A DNA stretch of 64,000 nucleotides, from NCBI RefSeq assembly GCF_050948175.1, contig NC_135200.1, positions 3,038,001 to 3,102,000 on the forward strand. The letters are read 5' to 3'. A program made the position numbers and the translations under genes. The DNA is from Xylocopa sonorina. Lineage: Eukaryota; Arthropoda; Insecta; Hymenoptera; Apidae. A model generated the notes under the pieces. It was not told where the DNA came from and did not search any database. It was given only the letters and a program-made list of their open reading frames with translations. Every line of letters begins with the position of its first letter. Position 1 is the stretch's first letter. Below, piece by piece: positions 34,406 to 48,800 of this stretch.

Positions 34406-37038
34406 GTATATTCACCGTGCATCGGGACACCGCGTCGCGACTTGGTCGACCTCGCAAATCGTCCATTTATTACCACCGTGTCCGTGTCGTTATCTCGCGA
34501 TCAGATAACACGGACTAAATATAATTTTTGTGACTGCGGCGTTTTCGTTGAAGCGTTTTCTAACCCACGCTGACGCCTAATGCGCAGCCGTTCAAGGCGA
34601 ACGTCGGCGCTCCTCGAGTTCCCGAAAATAAGCCTGACCCTGAAGGATACAAGCTTGGTGTCGTTCAACTCCGCTGCCAGCGCATTGGTCGAGTCTAGAA
34701 TTCGCTACCCGAATCGGACGTCGTTTCACCGTGTTTCTGGCGAAAGGCGAAGCCAAGTTTCTATGTGTCTGAAAGTAACCACGAGTTCGCGTGCGTTGCA
34801 TATAGTTTCAAATACAAATCGTAATTTCTTAAAAACAGTAGCCAATTTGATAATTAGAGACTTAGAAATTTAGTTAGAGAACTGATTTTACCGGTTAAAA
34901 ACTTTTCCGTTTCCAATAATTTAAATGCGTACACGATTATCCGAAAAGATATATGTGTGTAGTAGTACTATTGCGAAAGAAATATCATTTGCTCCAGTGC
35001 CGAGTAAAATTTCTTCGATACCGTTAGTTTTAATTCTCTTTTTGTTATGTGTCAACGAATAGCTTTGATGCTCATTACTTTACCTCGCTTCTCTAGCTTG
35101 TACTATTCATTCGTAACTAAATTGGAAGTGCATATTTGTGTAGATTAATTTATTTGTTGTTTATTATTAGCTGAAGACAATGTTGTTTATACGTAACATT
35201 TTCTTCCCTCGATACTGATTGTTAAAATATCATATGCAGCACTATGTACATATAGTCGATTAAATCGTCGAATGGCTATCTCATACCGTAGACTGTTAGC
35301 ATTAGCAAGTACCATTTATAAATGCATTATTGATCTGAAACGTACAACGCAAATGTAGACTTGACGTTATTTATATTAAATGGAGTTACAAGTTGCATCA
35401 TTTGATTAAGCGTTTGATTTAAGCGCTTACTGATAACGATATTATAATTGCGCGACCTTATCTGACGTAATTAAGTAGTTTTAGCATCAACGATAAAAAA
35501 AATGTCGAACAAAAAATATGATTTACTTCCTTGCGAAATACGAGTTAAGCGGATAAAGTGAAATCAAATAAAAAGAAGATTAATTAATTATACGCTAGAA
35601 ATTCTCATTAGATATTATACTTTACTTTGTTAGATTTTAGTATTCCACTTTAGTTACGAACAAAACATTTTATCGAATTACTTTCATCATTTTTTTAAAT
35701 ACTTTGAGTTGAAAAAGACATGGAAATAATTTTTAAATTCTCGGGGATAAAAAATTGGACGTCGAAACCTAATAACCTAGACAATGTACTAATACATCGT
35801 GGTTGGAAATAGCGAAATCTTCTTTTCTCACTTTCTTTTCTGGAACTCACTTTTTTTTCTGGAACAACGTAGCGAAAGATTTTGTTATACTATGCTACGC
35901 TATTTTTGTTCCTTTCTTCTCTCACCAGCATTAATTATTTTGTACAAATGCAAAAACGGTACAACTTACATCTCTACAGTAAAAAATATCCGAATTTTCT
36001 TTTTACACTTTTTCCGCTACTTATTAAAGGCCATATAGTTGCTCGATCTGAATTTCTTCGTATCGATCAATCGTCACAAATCAAACGACTAATTTATCTG
36101 TAATATAAAGGATCGATTCGTATCGTCGGTAACGAAACCCGCACATGTGTTAATCTCGAGTGATTTATCGGCAGACAGATTTTTCGTATCGTTCATTTAC
36201 ATTTCCATGGTCGCAATTGGGTGCTTGTCGCTGTGTCTATGTATACATTTTACGGTCTCGTTCCTTTTTCTTCGCTCTTTATAATCGGACGTTCTTTTTT
36301 TTTGGACGCTTAATATAATTGCGGTTGCACGTGTCCTACCAGTTTGATGCAGTTTTGCGCCGATAGTCTCGGAAGAAATATTCCGACGGACAACTGAAAC
36401 GGACGGCGATAAAACGGTGGCTTCACACGATTCCATAGTCCAAACAAAACTTTTGTTCTTTGTAACACATTGTATGCACGACCAAATGTTGTACGACGAT
36501 AATTGACGCGAGTGCACACAAGGAACGTCTACGTCTTTAAACAATTCGTTTAAATTATTCATAAGTGTATGTTGTACATGAATAATTTCAGAGCAACATT
36601 GCCAATGCTACGAAGTACAAGTATAAATACATTGTCCATGACTGGTTCTACGACGAACTTTATGATTTTAAATAAAATATCGTTAATCGATCTTTCCATT
36701 ATAGATCATACGAAGGTGCTACTATGTACAGCGATTCATTCTACATTAAAATACAAACAATTAATTCTATAGTAAATAATATATAAATTTAAGGCTATTT
36801 CGTAATTAGATAATTTCGTATTACATAAATAGAAATTTTAACATCGATTCTTTATCAATATTTCTCTTCGGTCGCATTTCTAATCTTACAACGTTATAGA
36901 AGTAAGAAAACAATTAATCGAAAGAAGTTTTCTTTCGTAAAAAAAGAAAAGAAAAAAAGAAACAATCTGATATCCAAACATTATTCTCCGGTGAGTAACA
37001 ACGTGAGTACGTAAGTTACTGTGCACGGAGGAACAGTG
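34406..37038. other. Noncoding region with a GC-rich island at its left end
   Basis: The 34406-34830 part is CpG-rich, and has overlapping frames on both strands (34580-34873 plus, 34592-34801 minus), neither recognisable. The remainder is AT-rich, with several short frames lacking splice or domain support. Confidence 0.45.
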
Positions 37039-37080
37039 TATAATAGCCGGTCGCGTGTGTCCCTCGATATCAGTTTAATT
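37039..37080 (+). promoter_or_regulatory. Core promoter candidate: TATA-like box plus TCAGT initiator
   Basis: TATAATAG at 37039-37046 precedes TCAGTT (A at 37072) by 33 bp, the same geometry as the candidates at 32.9 and 63.5 kb. It opens a CpG-rich island that extends to about 37460. No following exon could be recognised. Confidence 0.4.
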
Positions 37081-40000
37081 AGGACGGCGAAAACCTTTAA
37101 TTGCCGCGGACGTTACGGCAACCATTTCGATCTAATTGGCTCCATCGTGGCAGGCTCGAATAAATTTCATCTGAAATCGCGGCAGACTTTCGCGGCGTCC
37201 GTGAAAGGAGGACGAAACGAGACGGATCGCGAAACTCTCGCGCGTGATCGCGACGTGCTCGTGAAATAATCGATCGGGCCCACGTGATTCCTGCGCTATC
37301 GCCCGGTTCCTTTCGTTTTGTAACGATAGCCAAAGCGACGTCACGCCGTGGCTTCCCCGAGAATCTTCAGGCCTTCGATCGAAAATCTCCGCCGAGCGAT
37401 TGCTGTATCGGCCCCTTTTACGGATCATGGCGCTGCTCGAAGATATTTTCTAGAGCTGGAGAAACATCTCAGCGATTCTCTACTTTATTATGTAAAAGAC
37501 TCGGATGCTTTTTAAGTATAAACCCACCCAAGTTTATTCCTTCAAGTCACAGCTTGAGGTAAAATCTGAAATCTATCTATAAGAATTATATAATTGCCCA
37601 TAATTGAAGATTATCTCTTACCACGTACAATTCGAACTACGTGACTCTTTCCTCGAGTTGCAATATAGTTTAACATACAGAGTAACCTTTAGCGTCGGCC
37701 AGAGAAAGCCAGTTCGTGTTTCCAACGCGTTTTCACGATCAAACGACGTTCAGAGCGCATAGATCGGCTTGATGCGTTTGAATCGGACGGCGACCTCTTT
37801 TCACCTAGCGTCAATACGCGTCTAATTATCGGAGGGCATTGAAAGATTGGAAAGATTAATCTTTTGTTCGAAGTGGAACGAGATCTATTGTTACGTTTCC
37901 TTTTGCGAACAATATCTCCTCTCTGAATTCAGCTCGAGCAGCGGCGCATTTATAGAGTAGTCCCATATAATACGTTTCACCGACCAAAAGTAAAGAGCAA
38001 ACCTGCTTGGAAATTATTATATTATATAAATTAGGTTATTGCTGTATGTATTAATTGCTGCTAGGGACATTTAATCCTATCTAAACTCGTAGATAATACT
38101 TTCATTCGAAACCGATTGAATACAAATGTTTCTTAAATATTTCTTAAAAAAAAGTTAGTAAAGTAAAGTTATCCGATTCTTTTCGGATTCGATTCTGTTC
38201 GATTATATTTGCACAGCATATACTATGTTCAGTACTCGTCTGTTAAAAAAAAAAAAAACGAAGTAGCGACTTGGAACGACGTTTCAAGTGAAGTGGTTGC
38301 GATTCAAGCGACGCAAATTCAAGTATTATATACACGCTCGAGCAAACGTGAACGATGCGACTTTAGCTTTCGTACCGTGGAGCTTGAAAAAAGTCAGGCA
38401 GAGCCGTAAAAGTCGTCTCGCGTGAGATATTTAAATGAGGATAATCGACCTTCTTTCGGCGACACGTTGCGAATATGTGTTTCGCGTAGATAAATTCGCT
38501 CGCGCGATACGCGATAGCGGGATTTTTCAATTGAGATAGGTCAAACGGCGGCGACACCGCCGGCCCAAAGCGGAAACTTCCATCTGTCGGCGATCGATCA
38601 TGCCAGGGGCTTAGACCTCCTAACCTTCGTACGGCTGACCTCGCCAGTAAAGCGATTTTAGTCACGAGCCTGCACCACGGGCTTCCGCGGCTGCTACTTC
38701 TTCTTCTGTTTACTTCCGTTTCGCTTGTTGATACCGTGCCAGACGTGTCTCGCCGGTTTACGGCCGCTAGTCTCTCGAGAGAGCAACATTGGACGCCCTT
38801 GTTCGATCACGGAAACGGGTGCACGGTTAGTGGCTTCGAATTAGGATGCCTCGGCTATATAGAAAGTATCGCATGTGTCTCGCAAAATTTCACTTATTCT
38901 TAGAAGAAACTATTCGTAAAACGTAAAATGTTTATTGCCACTTTCTTTGGTTTACAATTTTCCTAGAAAGTTTCCTTTCAAAAATGTTAAAAAAGTAAAT
39001 AGTTGGAATTGTATCATTGTTCTGAACACAGTTTCGAATATGCCGAGGAAATAGCGTTGTCGAGACGTATAAGCTCTCGTTAGGTCAAATAAGTTAATAA
39101 CTCCTTCACAACTAATTTCTGCTTTCTAGTCGAAAGGGAGTTAGGGTCATCGGAAAACGAGAATAAAACAACTATCGATTTTCAGAGAAAAAACATTTAG
39201 TAGAAGATTAAACATCTGGTTCTTTTCTTTTTTCTTTTTATATATAACTTTATTTTATTTTATTATGAATATACACCATATATCTAGTAACAATAAAAGT
39301 AATACTTGCTGTATATATTTTCTGTACTCTTATCTTATATATCTATCTACTTTTTCAGTCTTTTGGTGACTGTAACTAATATTGCTAAATAGAATACAAT
39401 ATTATTCTTAAACTTTATACATACTATGGTTGATTTGAATTTTCAGATACGATGTTAAGTATTATTCAATTTGAATTATTTGTATAGGAAAACTAAGTTT
39501 AAAAAACCTACTACTGATATTGCAAACTCCTGGTTCACATATTTCTTAGATTGACAAGCCAGCCATCGATTGTCTACAGATTTCTATTTTATCGTAGCGA
39601 TCAATTGTTTCACCTACTACCTTCCAAGTATTCCAAGTGTAATTTGTTTAACGGTCCATGAAATCAACTGCGTACATAGTAGTAGATTTCAAGTGCTATC
39701 GTACAAGCATTTCGTTTTAGTATATTTATCGTTATATCACGTATGCTGTTCCTTTTCCTTTAATAAAGAGAATAAATAGAAGCAGAAATACCGTAGCTTC
39801 TTCTGAAACGGTGCTAGTGTAAATACGGCATATTATCTAATATGTACCTTGGACCACTTTTTACCGGACGAGTCCGCGCACACGACACTTCTAATTTTTC
39901 TTCTCGCAAGAACTCGCGTTGACGTCGTACGCTATGCAAATTTCACTTTTGTCCATTCCTTTGGACTATTAGCGACTTCACCATTGAGACGCGCTTGCAA

Positions 40001-43000
40001 CGATATACGTCGAAATTACCACGAAAATGCAATTGGCTACGTAGAAGTATTTATATTGTTCCATTCCTATCAGCCGATCGCTTGACACATTTTCAAACAA
40101 TAAATTTCCAGTTGACTAGCCTTTTTATGTTACACGATAGAGTGGAGTTAAAAGGGCAATTCGTTTTCGCATTTCACAATCGCCACGTATAACAACCTAT
40201 TGTTTTCCCGATCGCTTTAAACAGAAAATATAAATAAATGACTACCGCTCGTTTGTTGGTCGGAGAAAAGTTCTAGTGGACAATTAAGTAGCCGAGGAAT
40301 GAAAATGTTAGTCTTCGATACGACAAACTGAGCTTTACGTTCATCAACGTGGCAGACGTGTTATAAGAACAAAATAATCTCTGAAAGCTTGTAATACCTC
40401 CAACAATGGTATCACCTACGTTTGGAGACACCAATACAAATAAAAATAGTGATTCACAGACGGATTCGTTAAGCAAGTCTCCACTTAGTCACGCAAATGG
40501 GCTGCAATTAAATTCGTTTTCTCTTTAAACATTCCAAATATGTTTACAGCGAATGTGCTCTTTACTCTCGTGCCATGTTATTTTGTTATATTCTTCTTTT
40601 TATTTTACCGTTATGCTATATTATTATTATTATTATTATTATTATACATATGCTATGTTTATAGACAAAATCTTGGAGGGGGAAATTTGACTGAGAGTTT
40701 CGATAATCGTATAAATTACACATTTAGCAATCACATTTCATTTGTTTATTTGACATTTAGGTTTAAATTTTGAGTTTAACAGTAACTATAAACTAATAAG
40801 TTCTAAGAGTTATATACAATAATTTTCACGTCCACAATTAATACGCAGTCTTGTACATATTTCTTAATTTATTATTTTCATTAATTCATGAGACATCGGT
40901 GATGAAGAAAAGAAATTTGTCACTACTATTGCTGTTAATCCTGTCGTATACGACTGAAAGTTTCTCTGCGATTAAGTTACTCTGATTTCTTTCATCCAAC
41001 TTTGTTTTTTTTACTCGTTATCAATCTCGCAAGCTGTATACTTTATCTGATTTATTATATGCATACATTTCGCGTGCAAGTACGAGAGAAAGAGAGAGAG
41101 AGAGGGTGAGACAAGAGAGAGATTCTCGTTAAGGTTACAAGATATTACATTGATTTTTCGAAAATGACTAATAGTGTAAATTTGCGCAGCGTGTTTACAA
41201 ATTAATCGACCATGCGGTATCTTCGTGACTACACGCTGGTAGCATTTTTTATGAAGCTGGCATTTAAGTACCGACAAGAAGCCGTCGTGAATGATGCAAT
41301 GATTATTTCTACTATATTGAATTTTCGCAATTTCATAATATTTACTAGAAATCACCAAAAATCGATCATTACACTTCTGTTTTTGTTTGAATTTTTCCAA
41401 AGTCTATATTACTTTAACCAGTTTAAAAGGTCTGAAAATTCTTTAAAAAAAATGTTTATTTTACACCATTTTTTATCGCACAAGCGTTCAAAATACTACA
41501 TTAATTTGATCATGTAAGTGTTAGAATTGCATCATTAATAAACGCATATTTACATGAGCAATGATAAATGAGAATAAACCATCTTTTATGCACGTGAAAA
41601 ATAAAAAACTTTTGATTTATTGGGAAATACCAAACACATACATAACGTGATTAGATAAAATAATGTAGTAGTAGCGTACCTACATATATATTTACAATAT
41701 GTTTGTATACTATAGCGTGTCATATACTTCCCTTATAATCATATGTTATATATATATATATTCATATATCGTGATTGTGTGAGGACAGATTGTGTCAGAG
41801 GACGCAAATTGCGTTCTTTTACACGCAAGGTCGAAGGGAAATTCGTTAGATTAAAATCTCAAGGACAGATCGACATAGCACAGGGTTAATAATGTACGTC
41901 TGGCTACCTCGTTACGGAAGACGAGGGAGATAGCTTCGCTTGCACTGTAGAGGTCTAGGATAATATCGAACACGATAGAATTAAGAAAGTTTGGCAAAAA
42001 TTTGTGAAAATTGAATCGTACGTAGGTTCTTAGATTGAAGCTTAAAGACGTGTTTGTGTAGAAAATTTGGTAATCCTAAATCCCCGTACTAATTCTCCGA
42101 AATATTAAAAGATGGAAATATCGCATGTTATACTTGATGTAATTGCTCTCTGCAAAAGTTCTCTTGAAATTCTATTTATCTGAAAAATGGTCAGAAAATA
42201 CGTACAATTTTTTTTCTTCAAACGTGATTAAAGAAAGCAAAAATAATAGATATCTCCATATTAGATAATCTATTCAAAAATTTAGATCGATTGGATTTCT
42301 TTAAAAATCATTTTCGAACCTAACGAACAAGGATGACAGAGAGCGAAGGAAACGAGACTGGAGAATGAAAAAAGCGAGTTCATCGTGGCCTCCCGTAGCT
42401 CGATTTTCTATGTAAACAAATGGAAAAAGTGCATCGACACCGCGATTCTACTACGTCTCCCCGCGCTTATCGCGACAGCTTGTTAATCCAATAACCTTTA
42501 ATCGAGTTAACCGAGTTCTGACTGGATAGGAAAATCGTTTCAAGGTTCCGACTTATTGGCTCGATCGCTTAGTCGTGTTCCGTCCTACAGGAAAGTGATA
42601 TAACATCGATGCAAATGCAAACTTTACCCTTGTCAATTAGGAAGGCACTTCCCGCCTCTCCTTCTGCATCTAAAATCGTGTTCTGCGACTCAAGGACATA
42701 AAGTTACGCGTATCAATGATTGGAAACGTTGCTCGCGAAATGGTAGTAAAAAAATAATAATAAATAATTTAAGTCACCCTGTTAATTTTATTCATTTTAC
42801 TGTCTCTTACTAGCCATTATTTCAGTTACTTTCGGAAGTCTTTATTCAATTAGAGATTTATTAATGGAATAGCCAAGTTAAAGCAAATCAAATCTCCAAC
42901 CTGTGCTTTTCATCATGCAGGAATTCCATACAACGAGTGTAACTTTTTCAGTTTCTGAGATTGGGTCACACTTGTGCCACTGATTGTAACACAGAGAGAA

Positions 43001-44970
43001 GAGTCACGAGTTTCACGCGTGATCGAGGCTGAAAGATATTTGAGAAATCGTCGTAGTATTGACGGAGTATTGTTGTAATATGTGTTAATCGGAAATGGGT
43101 GGTTCACCGATATCCGTATTCAATGAATTCTGGGAATACGTAGAAGCTTATATAAATTTTGAGGAATCGAAGAATCAAAGGTAAAATGAGAAGTTTAATT
43201 AAACTCGATGTTTGCAGAGTTTTTTAAATAAACTTCTCAAATTAGGAGTAGGTAATTCCTAATTTGTAAATTTTGTTAAATTTTAGTTCGTCACAGTTAT
43301 TCTGATACGTATGTACAAAAATAACAAATTAATATATAATTTGCACAATTAATTTGGTGTATTTGAAACCATCCTTCGCCATTTGGTAGCTCTGAACTGC
43401 GCAATGGCATATGCTATTGTCAGATCTATTCATTTCTTGATGTAAACGTAAGAAGACATTGTAACCTAATTGAAGGTATACCTTGCAGTTCACCGTTAGT
43501 TAAAAGTTTGCTGCCTAACGTTGTTTAAAAATACTCCGTCTGAACGTTGTTCAAAGATTCAAAGTTAATCAGGTATTACAGTAGAGAAGTTCAAGGACTA
43601 TAGAAACTTGAAGCAATAACGATCGAACCATTAATAGAACTCGGAAGTAGTAATAACTTTTTAATATTGTTGCAAATAACTTTTTTCTATAAATATAAAA
43701 ACGAGTTATTGCTACATTCGTATTTGCAAATAACTCGAACTCCGATTGCGTTCGAAATTCGATCGTCGGTTAAAATTAAAGGGTGAATCTAAAAATCGAG
43801 ATACGTAAATATCTGGTATCCACTTGTGCGTTGGAAAGTGTTGCTCATTGCGATCAAGGAAACAGAGCGTATGTAACGCGCAATTCCTTGAACCGTATTC
43901 AGTGACGTTCTAGCAACGTCGTAAATCAATGGGAACGACCGCTATTGCCTGCTAGGAAATATTCTATTAGACCTTTTTCCCTGTTTATTCTCGTCACAGA
44001 TCGATGTTAAAGCTTTACGACCATGCGATGTATGTACTCGTTGGTCAAGGAATTACGTGTGCCGCAAAATGCGGTGGCTCGATGTCGAAACGGATTAGAC
44101 TCGGTGCACATTGCCTGTACACATCGATATGGCGTCACAGTCTGCGACAGTAAAGTATATTTTTATATCGGAACGGGGATAGCACAACTGGGTTGGTTCG
44201 TTTCGCTTATAAAAGTAAATCGAAAATAAAGGGTGATAATAAAAACTGTGGAACATTATATTTCAATTTGAGATTTAATTTTCGAAAAGGTTGAATTTAA
44301 AAATCAATCGCGTTTTCGACAAGCATGGCATCCTCAAGTACGAGCGTTCTTGAGTAGCCAAGCGCAAACGTTCAGGGACACTCTGCATAATTACGTTGGA
44401 GAGGTTCGCAGGTGGCGTAGTTTCGACGATAGTTCCGCGTCAATTTGGTTGGTAAATTGACGCTTGCTGCTCGTGTGAATTACAAGCATAATTGTGAATG
44501 CAAAACTGCGACATCATCTCGACGAGAGATTATAAATATTCTGTTCCTGGTCATTCTTGGAAACTGACCATTCGCGAGTGATTCTGCACAGTTCTGAGCA
44601 CAATATTTGGGTATCAATTTTGGCGCAAACGTGATTATTTAGTCTGCTCTTTAATGTGGAACCGCTGTTCTCCAAACCCTCTGGAAAATATTATTTTTAC
44701 CGTATTTAAATTATTCAAAAGAATATCCTAGTTCGTGCATATAAATTGCTGGTTGTCGAACACAATTATTCAAACGTGTATCACAATACACATCGTGTTA
44801 TCAAAACCGTCGAGCATTTAACAGTTCCAACATATGTATTAAAGAAACCATTGTTACTCGTTTGACATTTTTCATTGAAGATAATCTTCTAAACGATCTC
44901 CTTAGCAAAGCTTCCTATTTCGTTTATAATACCATATAACTACCCTAAAAAAAAGGTTTCTTGTATTTTA
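37081..44970. other. Noncoding region with GC-rich islands and simple repeats
   Basis: No recognisable exon. CpG-rich islands lie at 37081-37460 and 38400-38870. Simple repeats include a TTA run (40621-40645), a GA tract (about 41088-41125) and a TA run near 41750. The many short frames on both strands overlap each other and show no domain. Confidence 0.45.
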
Positions 44971-45260
44971 GACCAATGTTTCTCAAACTTTTCTCGTCGC
45001 AGAATACTTTTCTAGTTCAAACATTTTTTGGGAACACTAGAGTAAATTTGAGTTTTTAGTTATAGCAAATGATAACACAGATAATATATTAGATAAACAA
45101 AATAAGAATTTATTTCAATTTTTCTGTCATACCTATAAAAAAACGTTTTTTAATTTTTAATAATAAAACAGACAGTTTAGTTGTTCTCTACGTCGTTTTC
45201 AGGATTTTTCATGAAACACCAATGTTCCGCAGAACGTAGTTTAAGAAACTATGTTCTAGA
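44971..45260 (+). mobile_element. hAT-like MITE, copy 1 of an inverted pair
   Basis: It begins GACCAATGTTTCTCAAACTT and ends GTAGTTTAAGAAACTATG, terminal inverted repeats built on the hAT-type GTTTCCCAAACT core. The interior includes GTCATACCTATAAAAAAACG, whose reverse complement recurs in copy 2. It has no coding capacity. Confidence 0.65.
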
Positions 45261-45557
45261 CACTTATCTTAGTTCGCGCCCACGTTGTCTAACCCTTGGA
45301 TCAAAGAATATTTTTGAAAGTTTAGTTCATTCTAGTTATCGAGGGTCACCAATAACCCTTGCCTAATTTAGATCGCTGAGGAAAAGCTACCATATTCAAG
45401 TAACTACTGCGTATAAACTGCTGCGTATAACAACGTTAAAAATTAGAGTGGAGAACGGGATAAAACAAGACTCTTCAGAAATGACAAGAAAATGATTCAG
45501 AGGATAACTTCGATAAATCAGTCAACAGTTAAATTAATTCGTAAAGTCGAAAACATT

Positions 45558-45810
45558 AGACCACGGTTTCCCAAACTGTGTTCCACATTGGTCTTCCACA
45601 AACAATCACTAAATGTTTCACGAAAAATTCTGCAAGCAACGCAAAGAACAACAAAATACTGTTTGCTTTACAAAATTAAAAATTGAAAAACGTTTCATTT
45701 ATAGGTATGACAAAAAAATTGAAATAAACTCTTATTATAATTAAAAGTTCAAATTTACTTAAAAATGAAGAACTTGAACAGTGTTCTGCGATAAGGAAAG
45801 TTTGGAAAAC
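45558..45810 (-). mobile_element. hAT-like MITE, copy 2 in opposite orientation
   Basis: This is a diverged reverse-complement copy of 44971-45260. It starts ACCACGGTTTCCCAAACTGT and carries AACGTTTCATTTATAGGTAT and AATTGAAATAAACTCTTATT, matching the inverse of copy 1, then ends in AAGTTTGGAAAACAC. Together with copy 1 it forms a ~250-bp inverted repeat with a ~300-bp spacer. Confidence 0.65.
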
Positions 45811-48800
45811 ACAAATGTTGTTGCAAAATCATAGAACAAGTATAGGTACATAAATCGTTCGATTTCCATAGAAATTCAAACGATTTGCGGCATTGGCCTA
45901 GTTCTTCGTTTCTGTTCTGATTCGAATAAATCTTTCGTCCATCCTCATGCAGAAACACACGAGGACTCAACAGCTAGGTGCATACCGTTTAGTGGACGCA
46001 AGCCTTCGCGAGTTTCCAATGATCCATGAACACGAGGTTCGTTATGAAATTAATGGCCGCGCCCTTGAACCGGGATTCCCTTCTGACGCCGCTCCCTCCG
46101 GAAGGAGGTTCGCGATGGTAGGTACGCTCTTGCGAACGTCCTTCGGGGGTCGTGGACTCTGTTCACGAACCTGCTTCGACGTGGAAACGAGTTTCTGGTT
46201 GCTCTGCAGGTCTCTTCAAGTTCTACTTTCTCGTAGACGCTCACCCTCTTGTTTCGTGTTTTTTGTTTAGCTTCTGGTTGAACAGCGTTCGACAGTAGAA
46301 TGGCTCTCCTCGTAATCTTACGACGTTCTATTTCGTTCCATTTTGTTTTTGCCTCGGCATGCAGAGCACTTGCCGTTCTGCGCTGCAGTGAAATTGAATC
46401 GCATTATATTTTTATATTATTCATTTACTCACTTACTGGGAACTAGTTACAAAAATTCTATGAGTTCATGTTGGGTCACGCGAAGCCATAACGAGAGTTT
46501 TTAGTAGTGGCGTGCGTTAACATTTGCTAATAGGAAAGCTGTGTTTCTATCAAAATTCTGACAAATAAACAATTTATTTATCTTGATTCCAAAATAGTCG
46601 AGAGAAATCATAAGTGTGACAAAAATAATTATGTTTTAGAAAATGTAAGGTAAGCGGCGCGTCCACGTCTTCCATGGACTGCCTTTCAGTTGAAATTTTG
46701 CCGAGATTAAGCACCCTTTTCTACCACGGATATATGTATAACTTGAATATCCTTAAAATAACGGTGCCGCAGTCGAGTCAGTTAACGCGGACGCTATCGT
46801 GTCATCCACGTGCGAATAAGACCCTCTCTTTCCTTCTCAAAGCCACATTAGCTCTCTTGCATTGTAATGTCGTTTCGTTGAAACTTTTAGTACTTTGTTC
46901 TCGCAGCAAAGCGCATTTTTAGCACGAAAAATACGGTTGAGAGGCGCGTAGCGGTTCCCCGTACGCACGAGCATTAAACCGCGGATAAAGATACTGCGAA
47001 ATTTTCAGAGAACCATCAATTGTCTGGTTTCCGTCGAAACATAAAGTACATAGAACAATATCTCCCATTGTGTTTACTCGTGTAAACTCTGGGAACCGTA
47101 CTGTGCAGCAACCTTGCGGCACCAGTGAATATATCAGAAGATCAAAAGACTCCACGAATTCCTTTTTTTTTGTGCGTCTACTTTGCGAATAAATACGGAT
47201 CCTTTGATTCTCGAGCAACCGCAACGGCTCTTTCGTAATCATTTGTCGGTGCTTTCATTTAATTTTTCATTTACTGATTTTCTGACGGTTTAATATTCTA
47301 TGAACACTATCCACAATTAATTAATCATAAATAGTTGAAAAATTTGTATCCCTTCTGGATGAACGTGTATGTACAATTTAGTTCTGAAATAATCACGTAA
47401 GCATTTTTTTCCTTTCTCCTAAATTAGGAAAGCTTCCTGGTTTTTCCGCGGTTGCTTGGTAAACCAGGTAGCCACGGGTATACCGTTAGCTGTTATAAAC
47501 CAAGGGAACAATACTGTTGTGAATTACCACTCGTTGGGGAGAGGGGATGTTCTGGAAATTTCGACGTTATTTACGATTTGACGAATTTAGAATTCGTCAT
47601 CATCGTTGACCATGACATTTCGGAAAACCCATTAACTATTTCGACTCGAAGATGACGTTTTTACCGCAGCCATGAATCTTACGTCTAGCGTAGACCTGGG
47701 GAATCATATTTTACTAGGTCCCTTGGATTCCATCTTGTTTTTCGAGCGATATCCTTAAAATCATTTAATTAATTAATTCTAATTAATTAAGATAATATAT
47801 TGCCCTTCATTCTAATCCGTCTTTATTACTTTTCGCATTAGAAGAATCAGAATAGTATTACAAAAATTATTAATACAACGTCCATTCTCGCGTTTAACAT
47901 ATCGATTATGCATCTGTAATGCACACGATTGATAGCAGAAACTTTATAAATGTGTCCTCGAACTGCTTTCTACTTTAAAATTGCTAATATCTAAAAATTA
48001 AAAGGATTTTTGAACACGATAAAGCTATTTGGAAAGTAATTATCTTTTGTCATTCCATGCTTAAATTGCGTACAATTAGACTGTCGAGCAACAAACGGTG
48101 TTTAAAATATCTTTATGGTGGAGATCCAACTTACCGACAGAGTTCCACATTACTTACCTTCTCTGCGGTCAATCATTCGACTTGATCACCCATAATCCAC
48201 CTGCGTGATAACATATTATTCAGATATCATTAGAAATAGATTTCCATTCGATCGGAATGGAAATTTCAGAGAATATGCGGTCACAAGTTCGTTTCCCGCA
48301 AGTAAGAACAGGTTCTAATCTTTGGAACCTTTCCAAGAAGCTCGTTCCTTCTATTTTTCTTCGTCCCCGCTCAGCTACCTCAGCCTTAGCCAGGCCTAGC
48401 CTCTTTGTTCGCCGCTATGGACGTTCGTATGGTTCTATTTATTTATTTGCTTCTTGTTTCCTTCGACGGGATGTTTCTGCTGCACCGGCACACTCTACAG
48501 GGTTCTTCCTCTTTCGATCGCGATCTCTTACCCCGTCGACCGCGCGTATCGCCACTCTTCACTCTGTTTCGTTCCTTTCTTTTCAGTTTTTCGTACGACA
48601 CATTTAGAAACAGCCGCGCATTCGTTTATAGATATAGACAGATCCGTTTCTACTTGGATAAAGAATCTGAAATTGCGCGTGAAATAAGTTGTCGTTGTAC
48701 TGGTAACATTTTCCTGAAATTTTGAGAAAGTAGCATTTTTAATCTTGGAACTATCAAGTATTCTGAAACACGTTCATTTACCAAGTAACCAGCATTTGTT

